A stretch of DNA of 64,000 nt, taken from positions 1 to 64,000 of the forward strand of contig CAYWMD010000018.1 in the NCBI GenBank assembly GCA_964458575.1, read 5' to 3'. The stretch is from CAYWMD01 sp964458575 (GTDB lineage Bacteria; Verrucomicrobiota; Verrucomicrobiia; Limisphaerales; JADLHS01). Shown piece by piece: positions 7,703 through 15,827 of this stretch. The first letter of the stretch is position 1. Every line of letters begins with the position of its first letter. The notes below the pieces were generated by a model that made no database searches, had not been told where the DNA came from, and worked only from the letters and a program-made list of their open reading frames with translations. The translations under genes and the position numbers were made by a program.

Positions 7703-9733
7703 TCAGGCTTTGGCTGCGGGAGCTGTGAGTACCGTTTTAGCGGCGATGAGTTGGTCCGGCGTTCCCAGCAACAAAACCTGGTCGCCGGCCTGGAGTTCCT
7801 CGTCCGGGCCCGGATTGATGACACTCGCGCCGGCGCGTTCGATGCCGACAATGCTGGCGCCCGTGCGGGTGCGCAGTTCCAGTTCGCGGATGAGTTTGCC
7901 CGCCGCGGGTGCATCGCCCGTGATCAGGACGGTCTGCAAGTCGGCCTCGCGCAGGAGGGAATGGAGTTCGGACGGCGCCTCGCGCGGACGCGGCGGCTTT
8001 TGGGCGAGCGTCTCCTGCAGGGCGAATTGGGCCTTGGAATAAATCCGGACAAAGGACCGCCAGAGCCACCAGGCGACCAAGGCCACGACCACCAGCAGCA
8101 CGATCATCACGTTGAACGTCGGCAGCAAGGTGGAACTGAGCACCAACACCAGCAGCCCCATGCCCACCGTGCCGGCAAGGGGGATGACTTGCGCGACAAT
8201 GGCGCGATACGCCGCGGTGCGTTCACCCGCGGCAGCTTCCGTGACCTTCGTTTCTGCGATCAACAACCCGAGCGCTTGAAGTTTCCGGAACGTGGCGATG
8301 AGCATGGGCAGCGACAGCACCGCGGCCGCCAGCCAGAGCGCGGCCTTGTGCAAATCCGGGTTTAAGCCCACGCCCCGCAACCACGCGGGCGGACGGCGTT
8401 CGAGATACGCGGCCGCAATGAACACGCCCGCGACGAGCAGGAGGTTCAACGCCATTTGCGCGCACCACCGCCACGCCAGTTTCACCGCCAGGTTCGCGTG
8501 CCGCTGGCTGCTCAACTGGCCGACCCACCGCGTGTAGATGTTCAAACCGTTCACCAAGGTTTTCGGGGCGGAGCGGTCAAACCACGCCACCGCTCCGTCC
8601 GCGCTGCGGATGAGATAAGGCGTCAGCAGCGTGGTGATGGCCGAAACCGCCACCGCGATGGGATAAAGAAATCCACTGGTGACTTTGAGCGAAACGCCGA
8701 GCGACGCGATGATGAATGAAAACTCGCCGATTTGCGCCAGCCCCATGCCGACCCGCAACGACGTGCGGGTGTCGTTGCCGCCCACGAACGCGCCGAAGGA
8801 ACACGTGAGCACCTTGCCGACGATGACACCGAGCGTGATCACCAGGATCGGCGCCCAGTGGGTGACCAGCATCTTCGGTTCAATCAGCAGCCCGATGGCG
8901 ACGAAGAAAATGGCGCTGAACATGTCGCGCACCGGTTCCAGCAGCGCCTCGACCCGGTGAATTTCCCGGGCTTCGGCGATGACCGCGCCGATGACGAACG
9001 CCCCCAGCGCCACGCTGTAGCCCAGCTTGGACGCCAGCAGCGCCACGCCAAAGCACAGGCCCAGCACGGTCACGATCAACATCTCGTTGCTCTTGAACCG
9101 CGCCACGTAGCCGATCAACCGTGGCACGGCGATCAATCCCACCACAAGCGTCACGGCCAGAAAGATTCCCAGCTTGCCCAGCGTCACGCCCACGTCGGCG
9201 ACGGCCAGGTGTCCGGTCATGGCAATGCCGGAGAGCAACGCGATCATCGCGATGCCCAGGATGTCCTCGATGATCAGAATGCCGAAGATCAGTTGGGAGA
9301 AGTGTTCCTTCATCTTGCCCAGTTCGCCCAGCACCTTGATGATGACGGTGGTGGAGGACATGGACAGCATCGCCCCGAGAAAAATGCTGTCCAGCGACGA
9401 CCATTTGAAAAACCGTCCGATCTCGTAGCCGACCCAAAACAACAGCAAGATCTCCAGCAGCGCCGCGATCAACGCCGGCGCGCCCACCCGGGTGAGTTTA
9501 CGCAGGCTGAACTCCAGCCCGAGCGAGAACATCAGCAGGATGACCCCCAGTTCCGCCAGCGTATTGATCGTTGCCTCATCCCGAATCAACGGAAACGGCG
9601 GGGTATGCGGCCCGATGATGACCCCCGCAATGATGTAGCCCAACACCACCGGCTGCTTGAAGCGGTGGCACAGGACCGTCACCAGCCCGGCGACCAGCAT
9701 GACCACGGCGAGATCTTGTAGCAATGTGTGCAT
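7703..9733 (-). CDS. CPA2-family cation/proton antiporter with TrkA-C domain
   Basis: 676 residues. Exchanges K+ or Na+ for protons across the inner membrane. Residues about 5-380 form the transmembrane exchanger domain of the KefB type, with FKQPVVLGYIIAGVIIGP, LAELGVILLMFSLGLEFSLR and LGAFVIGAVIAEA. A second set of membrane helices (about 425-580) follows. The C-terminus (about 590-672, with LRTRTGASIVGIERAGA and LQAGDQVLLLGTPDQL) is a TrkA-C ligand-binding domain. A TrkA-N NAD-binding domain is absent, so gating is not by NAD(H) through that module. It is on the strand opposite to its neighbours, and its 3' end lies 20 bases from the methylase tail. Confidence 0.9.
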   Translation of the reverse strand: MHTLLQDLAVVMLVAGLVTVLCHRFKQPVVLGYIIAGVIIGPHTPPFPLIRDEATINTLAELGVILLMFSLGLEFSLRKLTRVGAPALIAALLEILLLFWVGYEIGRFFKWSSLDSIFLGAMLSMSSTTVIIKVLGELGKMKEHFSQLIFGILIIEDILGIAMIALLSGIAMTGHLAVADVGVTLGKLGIFLAVTLVVGLIAVPRLIGYVARFKSNEMLIVTVLGLCFGVALLASKLGYSVALGAFVIGAVIAEAREIHRVEALLEPVRDMFSAIFFVAIGLLIEPKMLVTHWAPILVITLGVIVGKVLTCSFGAFVGGNDTRTSLRVGMGLAQIGEFSFIIASLGVSLKVTSGFLYPIAVAVSAITTLLTPYLIRSADGAVAWFDRSAPKTLVNGLNIYTRWVGQLSSQRHANLAVKLAWRWCAQMALNLLLVAGVFIAAAYLERRPPAWLRGVGLNPDLHKAALWLAAAVLSLPMLIATFRKLQALGLLIAETKVTEAAAGERTAAYRAIVAQVIPLAGTVGMGLLVLVLSSTLLPTFNVMIVLLVVVALVAWWLWRSFVRIYSKAQFALQETLAQKPPRPREAPSELHSLLREADLQTVLITGDAPAAGKLIRELELRTRTGASIVGIERAGASVINPGPDEELQAGDQVLLLGTPDQLIAAKTVLTAPAAKA

Positions 9734-9779
9734 TTGAGTTGAACCCGGTTGCCGGACGTTTCCGCCCGGCCCCCGCCCG

Positions 9780-9872
9780 CTATTTCGACTTTCGGCCGAA
9801 ATACCAAGAGCTGGCCACCGCCCCCACGATGATGACCGCCCATAAAATCCAAGGAATGGTTGATTCTTGCAT
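9780..9872 (-). CDS. Possible 30-residue membrane peptide
   Basis: An ATG frame reads MQESTIPWILWAVIIVGAVA and ends SSWYFGRKSK: one clear hydrophobic helix followed by a positive tail, an inner-membrane peptide design. It lies 46 bases upstream of the antiporter on the same strand, so it could be the first gene of its transcript. No Shine-Dalgarno sequence is visible. It could be chance or the end of a decayed gene. The rest of 9873-10267 shows no recognisable gene. Confidence 0.3.
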   Translation of the reverse strand: MQESTIPWILWAVIIVGAVASSWYFGRKSK

Positions 9873-10267
9873 GGATGGCGGTAAAACCAAAGTTGAAACC
9901 TTCCAGAACCGCGATCACGCGGACCTGGTATTCCACCCGGACAGTTCCAACCATTGCGGTGTTTGAAACGCTCCGGGCCGTCGGAGAAGAACTCCAGACC
10001 GGTTGGGCGCGCGTGGATATGCCGTGGAGGAAAAACGCCGTGGCGCGCTGGCCACGATGGCCAAAGACAAAGTCGGGCGTTGGGGAATCAAGGCCCGATC
10101 CCTTAAGACTCCCGTTGAGCTGGTGGGGAAGCCGGAACGCGGTCGCTTTGCCGAACGAACCCGGGGGCGACACCAGCAATCGGGCTATTGACCCAAAGCC
10201 CGAAATTGTTGACTCTGCGCCGCGCGGCAATGGCCGCACATTTGAACCTGGCCCAAAATTGTAGCGT

Positions 10268-11749
10268 TTGATGTCACTTATGCATGTACGAAACGTTCTT
10301 TTCGCAGCGACCGCTTGCGCAATCGCCGCAAACCTGTTCACCGGCTGCGGGAAGCAGGACACTGTTTCTCAAGCCGAAAAACAAGATGCCGCAAAAGGCA
10401 TCGCCGCGCCAAGCATTGCCGAAACCAAGGCCATCGCTGAGGAAGGGTTCATTTATGGCCTGCCCATCGTGATGAACTACGCGGTGATGTATGAATACTG
10501 CGTGGACAAGAACTCGGGCCAATACAAGGCGCCGTTCAATCAGATCCTCAACGAACCGCGCGTGTTCACCTACAAGGACACGGCCATCATCACGCCCAAC
10601 AGCGATACGCCCTATTCCTTATGCTGGCTGGATTTGCGGGCCGAACCCATCGTGTTGTCCGTTCCGGCGGTCGAAAAAAGTCGCTATTTCTCGGTGATGC
10701 TTTGCGACGGAAACACCTTCAACTACGGCTACATCGGCAGTCGCGCCACCGGTAACGAGCCGGGCGATTACCTGGTGGTTGGCCCCGATTGGAAGGGCGA
10801 GCCCCCGGCGGGGATCAAGAAAGTATTCCGGTCCACCACGCAATTCTCGCTGGCGGCCTACCGCACCCAGTTAATCAATCCGGCCGACATGCCGAACGTG
10901 ATCAAGGTGCAATCCGGTTACAAAGTCCAGCCGCTCTCGGCCTATCTGCATCAGCCCGCGCCGCCCGCCGCGCCCGCGATCAATTTCCCGCCGATCAACA
11001 AGGAAATGGTGAAGACCAATTTCTTTGAATATCTCGACTTCGCTTTGCAGTTCGCGCCGCCCGGACCGGAAGAAAAGGAAATCCGCGCCAAGCTCGCGAG
11101 CCTCGGCATTGGTGCCGGCCGGAAATTCGACTTTGAGGCCCTGTCCCTGGAACACAAACTCGAAGTCGGCCTGGGCATGAAGGCGGGCCAGAAAAAGGTG
11201 GAAGAGTATCTGGTCAAGGGACAGAAGGACATCAACGGTTGGAAGATTGGTTCGCTCTTCGGCGACCGCGCATTTTACAACGGCGATTGGTTGAAACGCG
11301 CCGCAGCCGCCCAGGGAGGCATCTTCGGCAACGACGCTGTCGAGGCGATGTATCCCCTGACCAAGACGCTGGCGGACGGCGAAGTGCTCGACGGCAGCAA
11401 ACATAACTACACGCTCACGTTCGCCGCCGGACAATTCCCGCCGGTGAACGCGTTCTGGTCGGTGACGATGTATGACGGCAAGACGCAGTTGCTCATCGAG
11501 AACCCGATCAATCGTTACCTCATCAACTCGTCGATGCTGCCGCAAATGAAGAAGAACGCCGACGGCTCGGTGACGCTTTACATCCAGAAAGATTCGCCCG
11601 GTGCCGACAAGGAAAGCAACTGGCTGCCCGCGCCGAACGGCCCCATCTATCTCGTCATGCGCCTTTACTGGCCCAAGGTGCATCCGCCCTCCATCCTGCC
11701 GCCCGGCGAAGGCACATGGAAACCGCCGGGCTTGGTGAAAGTGAATTGA
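10268..11749 (+). CDS. DUF1254/DUF1214 domain lipoprotein
   Basis: 493 residues. The N-terminus is a lipoprotein signal with the lipobox-like LFTGC near residue 23-27, followed by a polar linker, so the protein is probably lipid-anchored. DUF1254 core at about 58-190 (IAEEGFIYGLPIVMNYAVMY, then TPNSDTPYSLCWLDL). DUF1214 at about 375-485 (FWSVTMYDGKTQLLIENPIN, SPGADKESNWLPAP). It is about 40% similar by eye to the protein at 5492 and longer by an insertion between the domains. Start may be codon 1 or 2 (both Met) or Met5. Function is unknown. Confidence 0.88.
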   Translation: MMSLMHVRNVLFAATACAIAANLFTGCGKQDTVSQAEKQDAAKGIAAPSIAETKAIAEEGFIYGLPIVMNYAVMYEYCVDKNSGQYKAPFNQILNEPRVFTYKDTAIITPNSDTPYSLCWLDLRAEPIVLSVPAVEKSRYFSVMLCDGNTFNYGYIGSRATGNEPGDYLVVGPDWKGEPPAGIKKVFRSTTQFSLAAYRTQLINPADMPNVIKVQSGYKVQPLSAYLHQPAPPAAPAINFPPINKEMVKTNFFEYLDFALQFAPPGPEEKEIRAKLASLGIGAGRKFDFEALSLEHKLEVGLGMKAGQKKVEEYLVKGQKDINGWKIGSLFGDRAFYNGDWLKRAAAAQGGIFGNDAVEAMYPLTKTLADGEVLDGSKHNYTLTFAAGQFPPVNAFWSVTMYDGKTQLLIENPINRYLINSSMLPQMKKNADGSVTLYIQKDSPGADKESNWLPAPNGPIYLVMRLYWPKVHPPSILPPGEGTWKPPGLVKVN

Positions 11750-11866
11750 TCGGATCGTGAACCACGCGGGCCTTCGTCGCGCCGGAGTGTTGGCGGAGAC
11801 TGAGGTATGCCGCAGGTCACGGCGACTACGAACGCACGGAATTTTATCGGACTACGGCCACGCAGG

Positions 11867-11899
11867 CGGGCCGCTTCGCAAGGAGCGGCCCGTTTTATT
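11867..11899 (+). terminator. Rho-independent terminator
   Basis: A perfect 9-bp stem, CGGGCCGCT...AGCGGCCCG, is followed at once by TTTTATT. It lies about 118 bases after the DUF1254 lipoprotein gene. This is the clearest intrinsic terminator in the window and shares its stem core CGGGCCG with the hairpin at 6954. Confidence 0.8.
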
Positions 11900-11961
11900 G
11901 CGCCGCCATGGAAGGCAGCCGCGCAACAAATCCTGTCTGTCCGCCCGGAGTTTCTCGCCCC

Positions 11962-11993
11962 CGGAGCGCGGCTCTGTAAGCCGCAGCACTCCG
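11962..11993. repeat. REP-like hairpin
   Basis: CGGAG-CGCGGCT-CTGTA-AGCCGC...CTCCG folds into a two-part stem (inner GCGGCT/AGCCGC at 11968-11984). The remaining sequence between 11750 and 12285 shows no gene. Confidence 0.45.
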
Positions 11994-12285
11994 CCACGCC
12001 AGACAGCGTCAAAAAAAGTTTAACGCCCTTCTCCAAGCAAAGCAGCTGCGGGTCACAGACCCGAGCTCCCAACCAACACCGCCACGCTCGCCGATCTCCA
12101 CGATCCGTGCGCCACGCCGGGCTGGTCTTGCTGCCCATGACTTGTTGGCCTCGTTGTCACATGAGTTGGGTCAACGTCATCCAGGCCCTGAGCGCATCCC
12201 CATCGCTGGGGTTGGGCGCGATTCATTTGGCGGTGTGGTGTCGCTGGCGGGAAGGGGACTTGGTTCAAATCAAATCTGGTGACTG

Positions 12286-12522
12286 GTGAACGCTTTTTAC
12301 AGGAGAACATTCATGGTGCTGGCGCTGGCCTTCGCCGGGGTGTGCGCTTTTGTCTTTAGCTTCGTTTACAGTTCGGCCCGGAACAACACCATCGCGCAAC
12401 TGAATGCGGAGCAGCGGCTCCATACCCGGCAGGTTGCCCAAGGCATCGAGGATTTCTTCGTCACGTGGACCAGCAGCCTGGAAGCCCTTGCCAGGATGGA
12501 TGCGGTCAAATACGGAAAATAA
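12286..12522 (+). pseudogene. Truncated sensor protein, N-terminal fragment
   Basis: 78 codons: MNAFYRRTFMVLALAFAGV begins a positively charged start and one membrane helix (about residues 8-30). An alpha-helical segment follows with RQVAQGIEDFFVTWTSSLEA, typical of the first helix of extracytoplasmic Cache-type sensor domains. The frame ends soon after, so sensor and output domains are missing. Start is GTG 12286; ATG 12313, eight bases after AGGAGA, is an alternative but removes the positive residues before the helix. It lies upstream of the FixL-like kinase and may be the lost front of a similar kinase. Confidence 0.5.
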
Positions 12523-12537
12523 AAGTTAACAAAGAAC

Positions 12538-12666
12538 ATGAAAACCAAATTCTCATTTTTCGCCGCCTTGGCGCTGCTCGTGGCGGTTGCACCGGTTCGC
12601 GCCGCCGACCGTTGCCCCAGCGGAACGACGGCTCGCAAGGGTCGTCCGCCTTTTGTTTTCTGGTAG
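12538..12666 (+). pseudogene. Signal-peptide stub of a broken exported-protein gene
   Basis: 42 codons starting MKTKFSFFAALALLVAVAPV followed by RAAD: a textbook signal peptide and cleavage site. Only about 18 further residues, without recognisable homology, precede the stop. The leader AAGTTAACAAAGAAC is like that of neighbouring exported-protein genes. It may be the start of a lost sulfatase or similar enzyme. Bases 12667-12827 show nothing recognisable. Confidence 0.5.
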
Positions 12667-12827
12667 GGACGACTTCCACGGCGTCCCTGACTTTCTTGGA
12701 GGAAGACGAGAACACGGCGCAACGCGGCCCTGCTGCCAGAAAGCAGCATGGCCAGAAGTTGGGAGAATCGGGGGCGGGCGAGGGCAAACCGCTTTGACAT
12801 GGCAACCCATCCTTCGGAACATCAGCC

Positions 12828-14663
12828 ATGACTTGGATGACCATAGCGTGGCCGATGGCGATTGGCGCTTGCCTCACGATGGGATTGATCCAGGTGCGCG
12901 TCGGGCTTCGCCGCACGCCGGGCACAGCCCACTTGCTGTTCGCCCTCAATGCGTTCGTGGTTGCGGCTTATGCGTGTCTGGAACTGGCGCTGACCCGCGT
13001 TGACAATCCGGCTCATTATCTGGCGGTGCTGCGCTGGATGGACATTGTCGGCGGCGGGGCGGTGACGCTGTCGCTGGCTGCCTTCGTATGGACGTTCTTT
13101 GGGACCGGCAGAAAATGGCTGGCGCTCCTGATTCCCTCCGTGATGGGGCTTGCCTTGATCCCGGATCTGTTGCCGGTGCCGAAACTGGTTTTTCTTAAGA
13201 TTACCGGGGTCAGAACCCTCTCGACGTTCGGTGGGGCGACTTATCCGGTGGCGGACGGGGAGCGGAATCCTTGGAATGCGGTATTTTATCTGGGCGTGCT
13301 GTTGCTACTGGTGTTCGTGGTGGATGCGGCGGTGACGCTTTGGCGTCGTGGGCAAAGTCGGCGGGCGGGTGTGGTGGGTGGGACGATCACTTTTTTTATC
13401 CTGTTCGCCGGGGTTCATTCAGCGCTGGTGGATGCGGGCATCGTGCGGACACCGTATATGTTCAGCTTTGCCTATCTGGCCATTCTGGTGGCCATGGGAC
13501 TGGAGTTGAGTAATGACGTTTTGAACGCGGCAAAACTCGCGAGCGACTTGCGCGAAAGTGAGCAACGGATGGCTCTGGCCGTTGATGCGGCAAACCTCGG
13601 CGTCTGGGTTCGGGATCTCGTGCGGAACGAAATTTGGGCGACCGACCAGTGGCGCGCCTTGTTGGGGTTTGGGAAATCGGAGCGGATTGATCACGAGGCT
13701 TTTCTGGAAAAACTGCATCCTGAAGATCGTGAACGCGTCCGTCAGGCGCAGGCAAAGGCCGTCGGTGGCGCAGGCCAGTACCAGGTAGAATATCGCGTGC
13801 CGCTGCCGGATGGCGGAATGCGCTGGATCGCTTCGCGCGGTCGCGTCGAATTCAACGGTGCCGGCAAACCCATCGTCCTGCGTGGCGTCTTGCTGGATGT
13901 TAGCGAACGCAAGCGGACGGAATTGGAGCTGGAACGCCAGCGCAGCGCGGTGGCGCATCTGTCCCGGGTGACGACGGTGGGCGAAATCTCCGGCTCGCTC
14001 GCGCATGAGTTGAACCAGCCGCTCGGTGCCATTCTCGCCAACACGGAGGCCGCGGAAATGCACCTCCAAAAACCAAAGCCCGACCTCGACGAGGTGCGCG
14101 CCATTCTCGCCGACATCCGCAAGGACGATCTGCGGGCGGGGGAAATCATCCACGGCATGCGCGCCTTCCTGCGCCGGCGCGATCTGGAAATGCAGCCGCT
14201 GGCGCTGGCTCAACTCCTGGATGAAGTGGTCCGGATGGTGAGTGCCGACGCCGCCACGCGCAAGGTCAGCATCGGGCTGGAAATCCCGCTAGACCTGCCG
14301 CGTGCCATGGGAGATCGCGTCCATCTCCAGCAGGTGTTGATCAATCTGGTCGTAAACGGAATGGATGCCATGAGCATCTGCCCGGTTGCGCTGCGCCGTC
14401 TGGTCATCCGCGTAAAGCGCCGCGAACCGGGTCAGCTCGAAGTGGCGGTCTGCGATGCGGGGGTAGGAATCCCTCCGGGCGACCTGAGCCGCGTCTTCGA
14501 GCCTTTCCACACCACCAAGCCGGGCGGTTTGGGACTGGGTTTGCCCATCTGCCGTTCGATTCTTGAAGCGCATGGCGGTTCGATCACTATCGAAAATAAT
14601 CCCGACCGCGGAGCCACCACCCGGTTCACCTTGAACGTTTTCAAGGAGGAAACAAACCCATGA
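12828..14663 (+). CDS. Membrane-bound PAS sensor histidine kinase, FixL-like
   Basis: 611 residues. About seven hydrophobic segments occupy residues 1-225, an unassigned 7TM-type input domain. A PAS domain follows (about 245-360, with the PAC end YRVPLPDGGMRWIASRGRVE). The dimerisation/phosphoacceptor region contains His393 in SLAHELNQPLGAILANTEAA, the form typical of FixL/DctB-class kinases. The ATP-binding domain shows NLVVNGMDAM (N box), VCDAGVGIPP (G1) and GLGLGLPICRSI (G2). It overlaps the next gene by 4 bases (ATGA), so it is co-translated with the FixJ-like regulator, its probable partner. The signal is unknown; no haem-PAS features are evident. Confidence 0.9.
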   Translation: MTWMTIAWPMAIGACLTMGLIQVRVGLRRTPGTAHLLFALNAFVVAAYACLELALTRVDNPAHYLAVLRWMDIVGGGAVTLSLAAFVWTFFGTGRKWLALLIPSVMGLALIPDLLPVPKLVFLKITGVRTLSTFGGATYPVADGERNPWNAVFYLGVLLLLVFVVDAAVTLWRRGQSRRAGVVGGTITFFILFAGVHSALVDAGIVRTPYMFSFAYLAILVAMGLELSNDVLNAAKLASDLRESEQRMALAVDAANLGVWVRDLVRNEIWATDQWRALLGFGKSERIDHEAFLEKLHPEDRERVRQAQAKAVGGAGQYQVEYRVPLPDGGMRWIASRGRVEFNGAGKPIVLRGVLLDVSERKRTELELERQRSAVAHLSRVTTVGEISGSLAHELNQPLGAILANTEAAEMHLQKPKPDLDEVRAILADIRKDDLRAGEIIHGMRAFLRRRDLEMQPLALAQLLDEVVRMVSADAATRKVSIGLEIPLDLPRAMGDRVHLQQVLINLVVNGMDAMSICPVALRRLVIRVKRREPGQLEVAVCDAGVGIPPGDLSRVFEPFHTTKPGGLGLGLPICRSILEAHGGSITIENNPDRGATTRFTLNVFKEETNP

Positions 14664-15280
14664 GCGAACCTACCGTTTATCTCGTAGATGACGACGCCTC
14701 CATGTTGCGGTCCTTGTCCCGGTTGCTCAGCGTGGCGGGCCATGCGGTGCAAACGTCCGCTTCGGCCATGGAATTTCTCGCGGCGCACGGACCTGGGAAT
14801 CGCGGCTGCGTCGTGGCGGACTTGCGGATGCCCGGCTTGAGCGGTCTCGAATTGCAGTCGGCCCTGGCGCGCAGCGGCAATCCGCTGCCGGTCATCTTCC
14901 TCACCGGCCACGGGGATATTCCCACCTCAGTGCATGCGATGAAGGGCGGGGCGGAGGATTTTCTGACCAAGCCGGTGCGCAAGGAGGCACTGCTGGCCGC
15001 CGTGAGCCGGGCGCTGGCCAAGGATGCGGTGGCCCACCAGCAGCACGCCCGCCGGAGGGAATTGCAGCAACAGTTCGAGTCGCTGACGCCCCGCGAGCGC
15101 GAAGTCCTCGACCAGGTCATTGCCGGCAAATTGAACAAGATGATCGCCGCCGACCTCGGCGCCACGGAAAGCACCATCAAGACGCATCGCGCCAGCATCA
15201 TGGAAAAACTGCGGGCCCACTCACCCGCGGAACTTGGCCGTATCACCCAGGAGCTGGGTTCGCTGAGACAAGACGCCTGA
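14660..15280 (+). CDS. FixJ-type response regulator (REC + LuxR HTH)
   Basis: 206 residues. The receiver domain (about 5-120) has the acidic pair DDD near residue 10, the phosphoacceptor Asp54 in VVADLRMPGLSG, a conserved Thr in FLTGHGDIPTSV and Lys in FLTKPV. The LuxR-type DNA-binding domain (about 140-200) has LTPREREVLDQVIAGKLNK and ATESTIKTHRASIMEKL. Phosphorylation by the kinase encoded just upstream is inferred from the 4-base overlap. It is probably a transcription activator; targets are not evident from sequence. Confidence 0.92.
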   Translation: MSEPTVYLVDDDASMLRSLSRLLSVAGHAVQTSASAMEFLAAHGPGNRGCVVADLRMPGLSGLELQSALARSGNPLPVIFLTGHGDIPTSVHAMKGGAEDFLTKPVRKEALLAAVSRALAKDAVAHQQHARRRELQQQFESLTPREREVLDQVIAGKLNKMIAADLGATESTIKTHRASIMEKLRAHSPAELGRITQELGSLRQDA

Positions 15281-15334
15281 CCCACTCGGCCAGGGCGTAT
15301 CAACTAAAGCACGATAGCGTCTCAAGCCGGCGGG

Positions 15335-15748
15335 ATGTCATGCTCTCTTCCCGTGAGCGAAAATCCGCCATTTGTTGCCGTCATTGACGACGACGAAAGC
15401 ATGTGTCAGGCACTGAGCCGTCTGTTGCAGGTGGCAGGGCATGTGGTGAAGACTTATTTCTCAGCCGAATCCTTCCTTGACGACCCAGAACGTGGCAGCG
15501 CCTGTTTCGTCGTTACGGATGTGCAGCTTCCCGGGATGTCCGGCTTTGATTTGCACCTCCGGGTTCGCGCGGCCTTGCCCGCGCTGCCGTTCGCCTTCAT
15601 CACCGCCCATGACGAGGCGGAGACGCGCGCCAGGGCCGCCGCCTCCGGCTGCGTAGCCTACCTCCGAAAACCATTTTCCGGCAGCCTGTTGATTGATGCG
15701 ATCCGTTGCGCGATCACACCGCGTGGAACAACCCCTCCCGCGGAATGA
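15335..15748 (+). CDS. Single-domain response regulator (REC only)
   Basis: 137 residues comprising a receiver domain only: DDDESM acidic pocket, Asp62 in VVTDVQLPGMSG, FITAHDEAETRAR with the conserved Thr, and YLRKPFSG with the Lys. There is no output domain. It lies 54 bases downstream of the FixJ-like gene and resembles it more than other receivers, so it is probably a product of the same operon. It may compete for phosphate from the kinase, as known for FixT-like or sink receivers; that role is inference. ATG 15335 is chosen; GTG 15353 is possible. Confidence 0.85.
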   Translation: MSCSLPVSENPPFVAVIDDDESMCQALSRLLQVAGHVVKTYFSAESFLDDPERGSACFVVTDVQLPGMSGFDLHLRVRAALPALPFAFITAHDEAETRARAAASGCVAYLRKPFSGSLLIDAIRCAITPRGTTPPAE

Positions 15749-15827
15749 ACACTTTCGATCCTCCCAATTGACCACTTTCCAGCTCGACGAACCGGCGTAA
15801 AAGCAAACAACAACCAACAACAAAAAC

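Noticed and set aside
12465..12827. Open frame following the signal-peptide stub
   Set aside because: Low-complexity translation, no start signal and no homology that I recognise; left as gene-free sequence.
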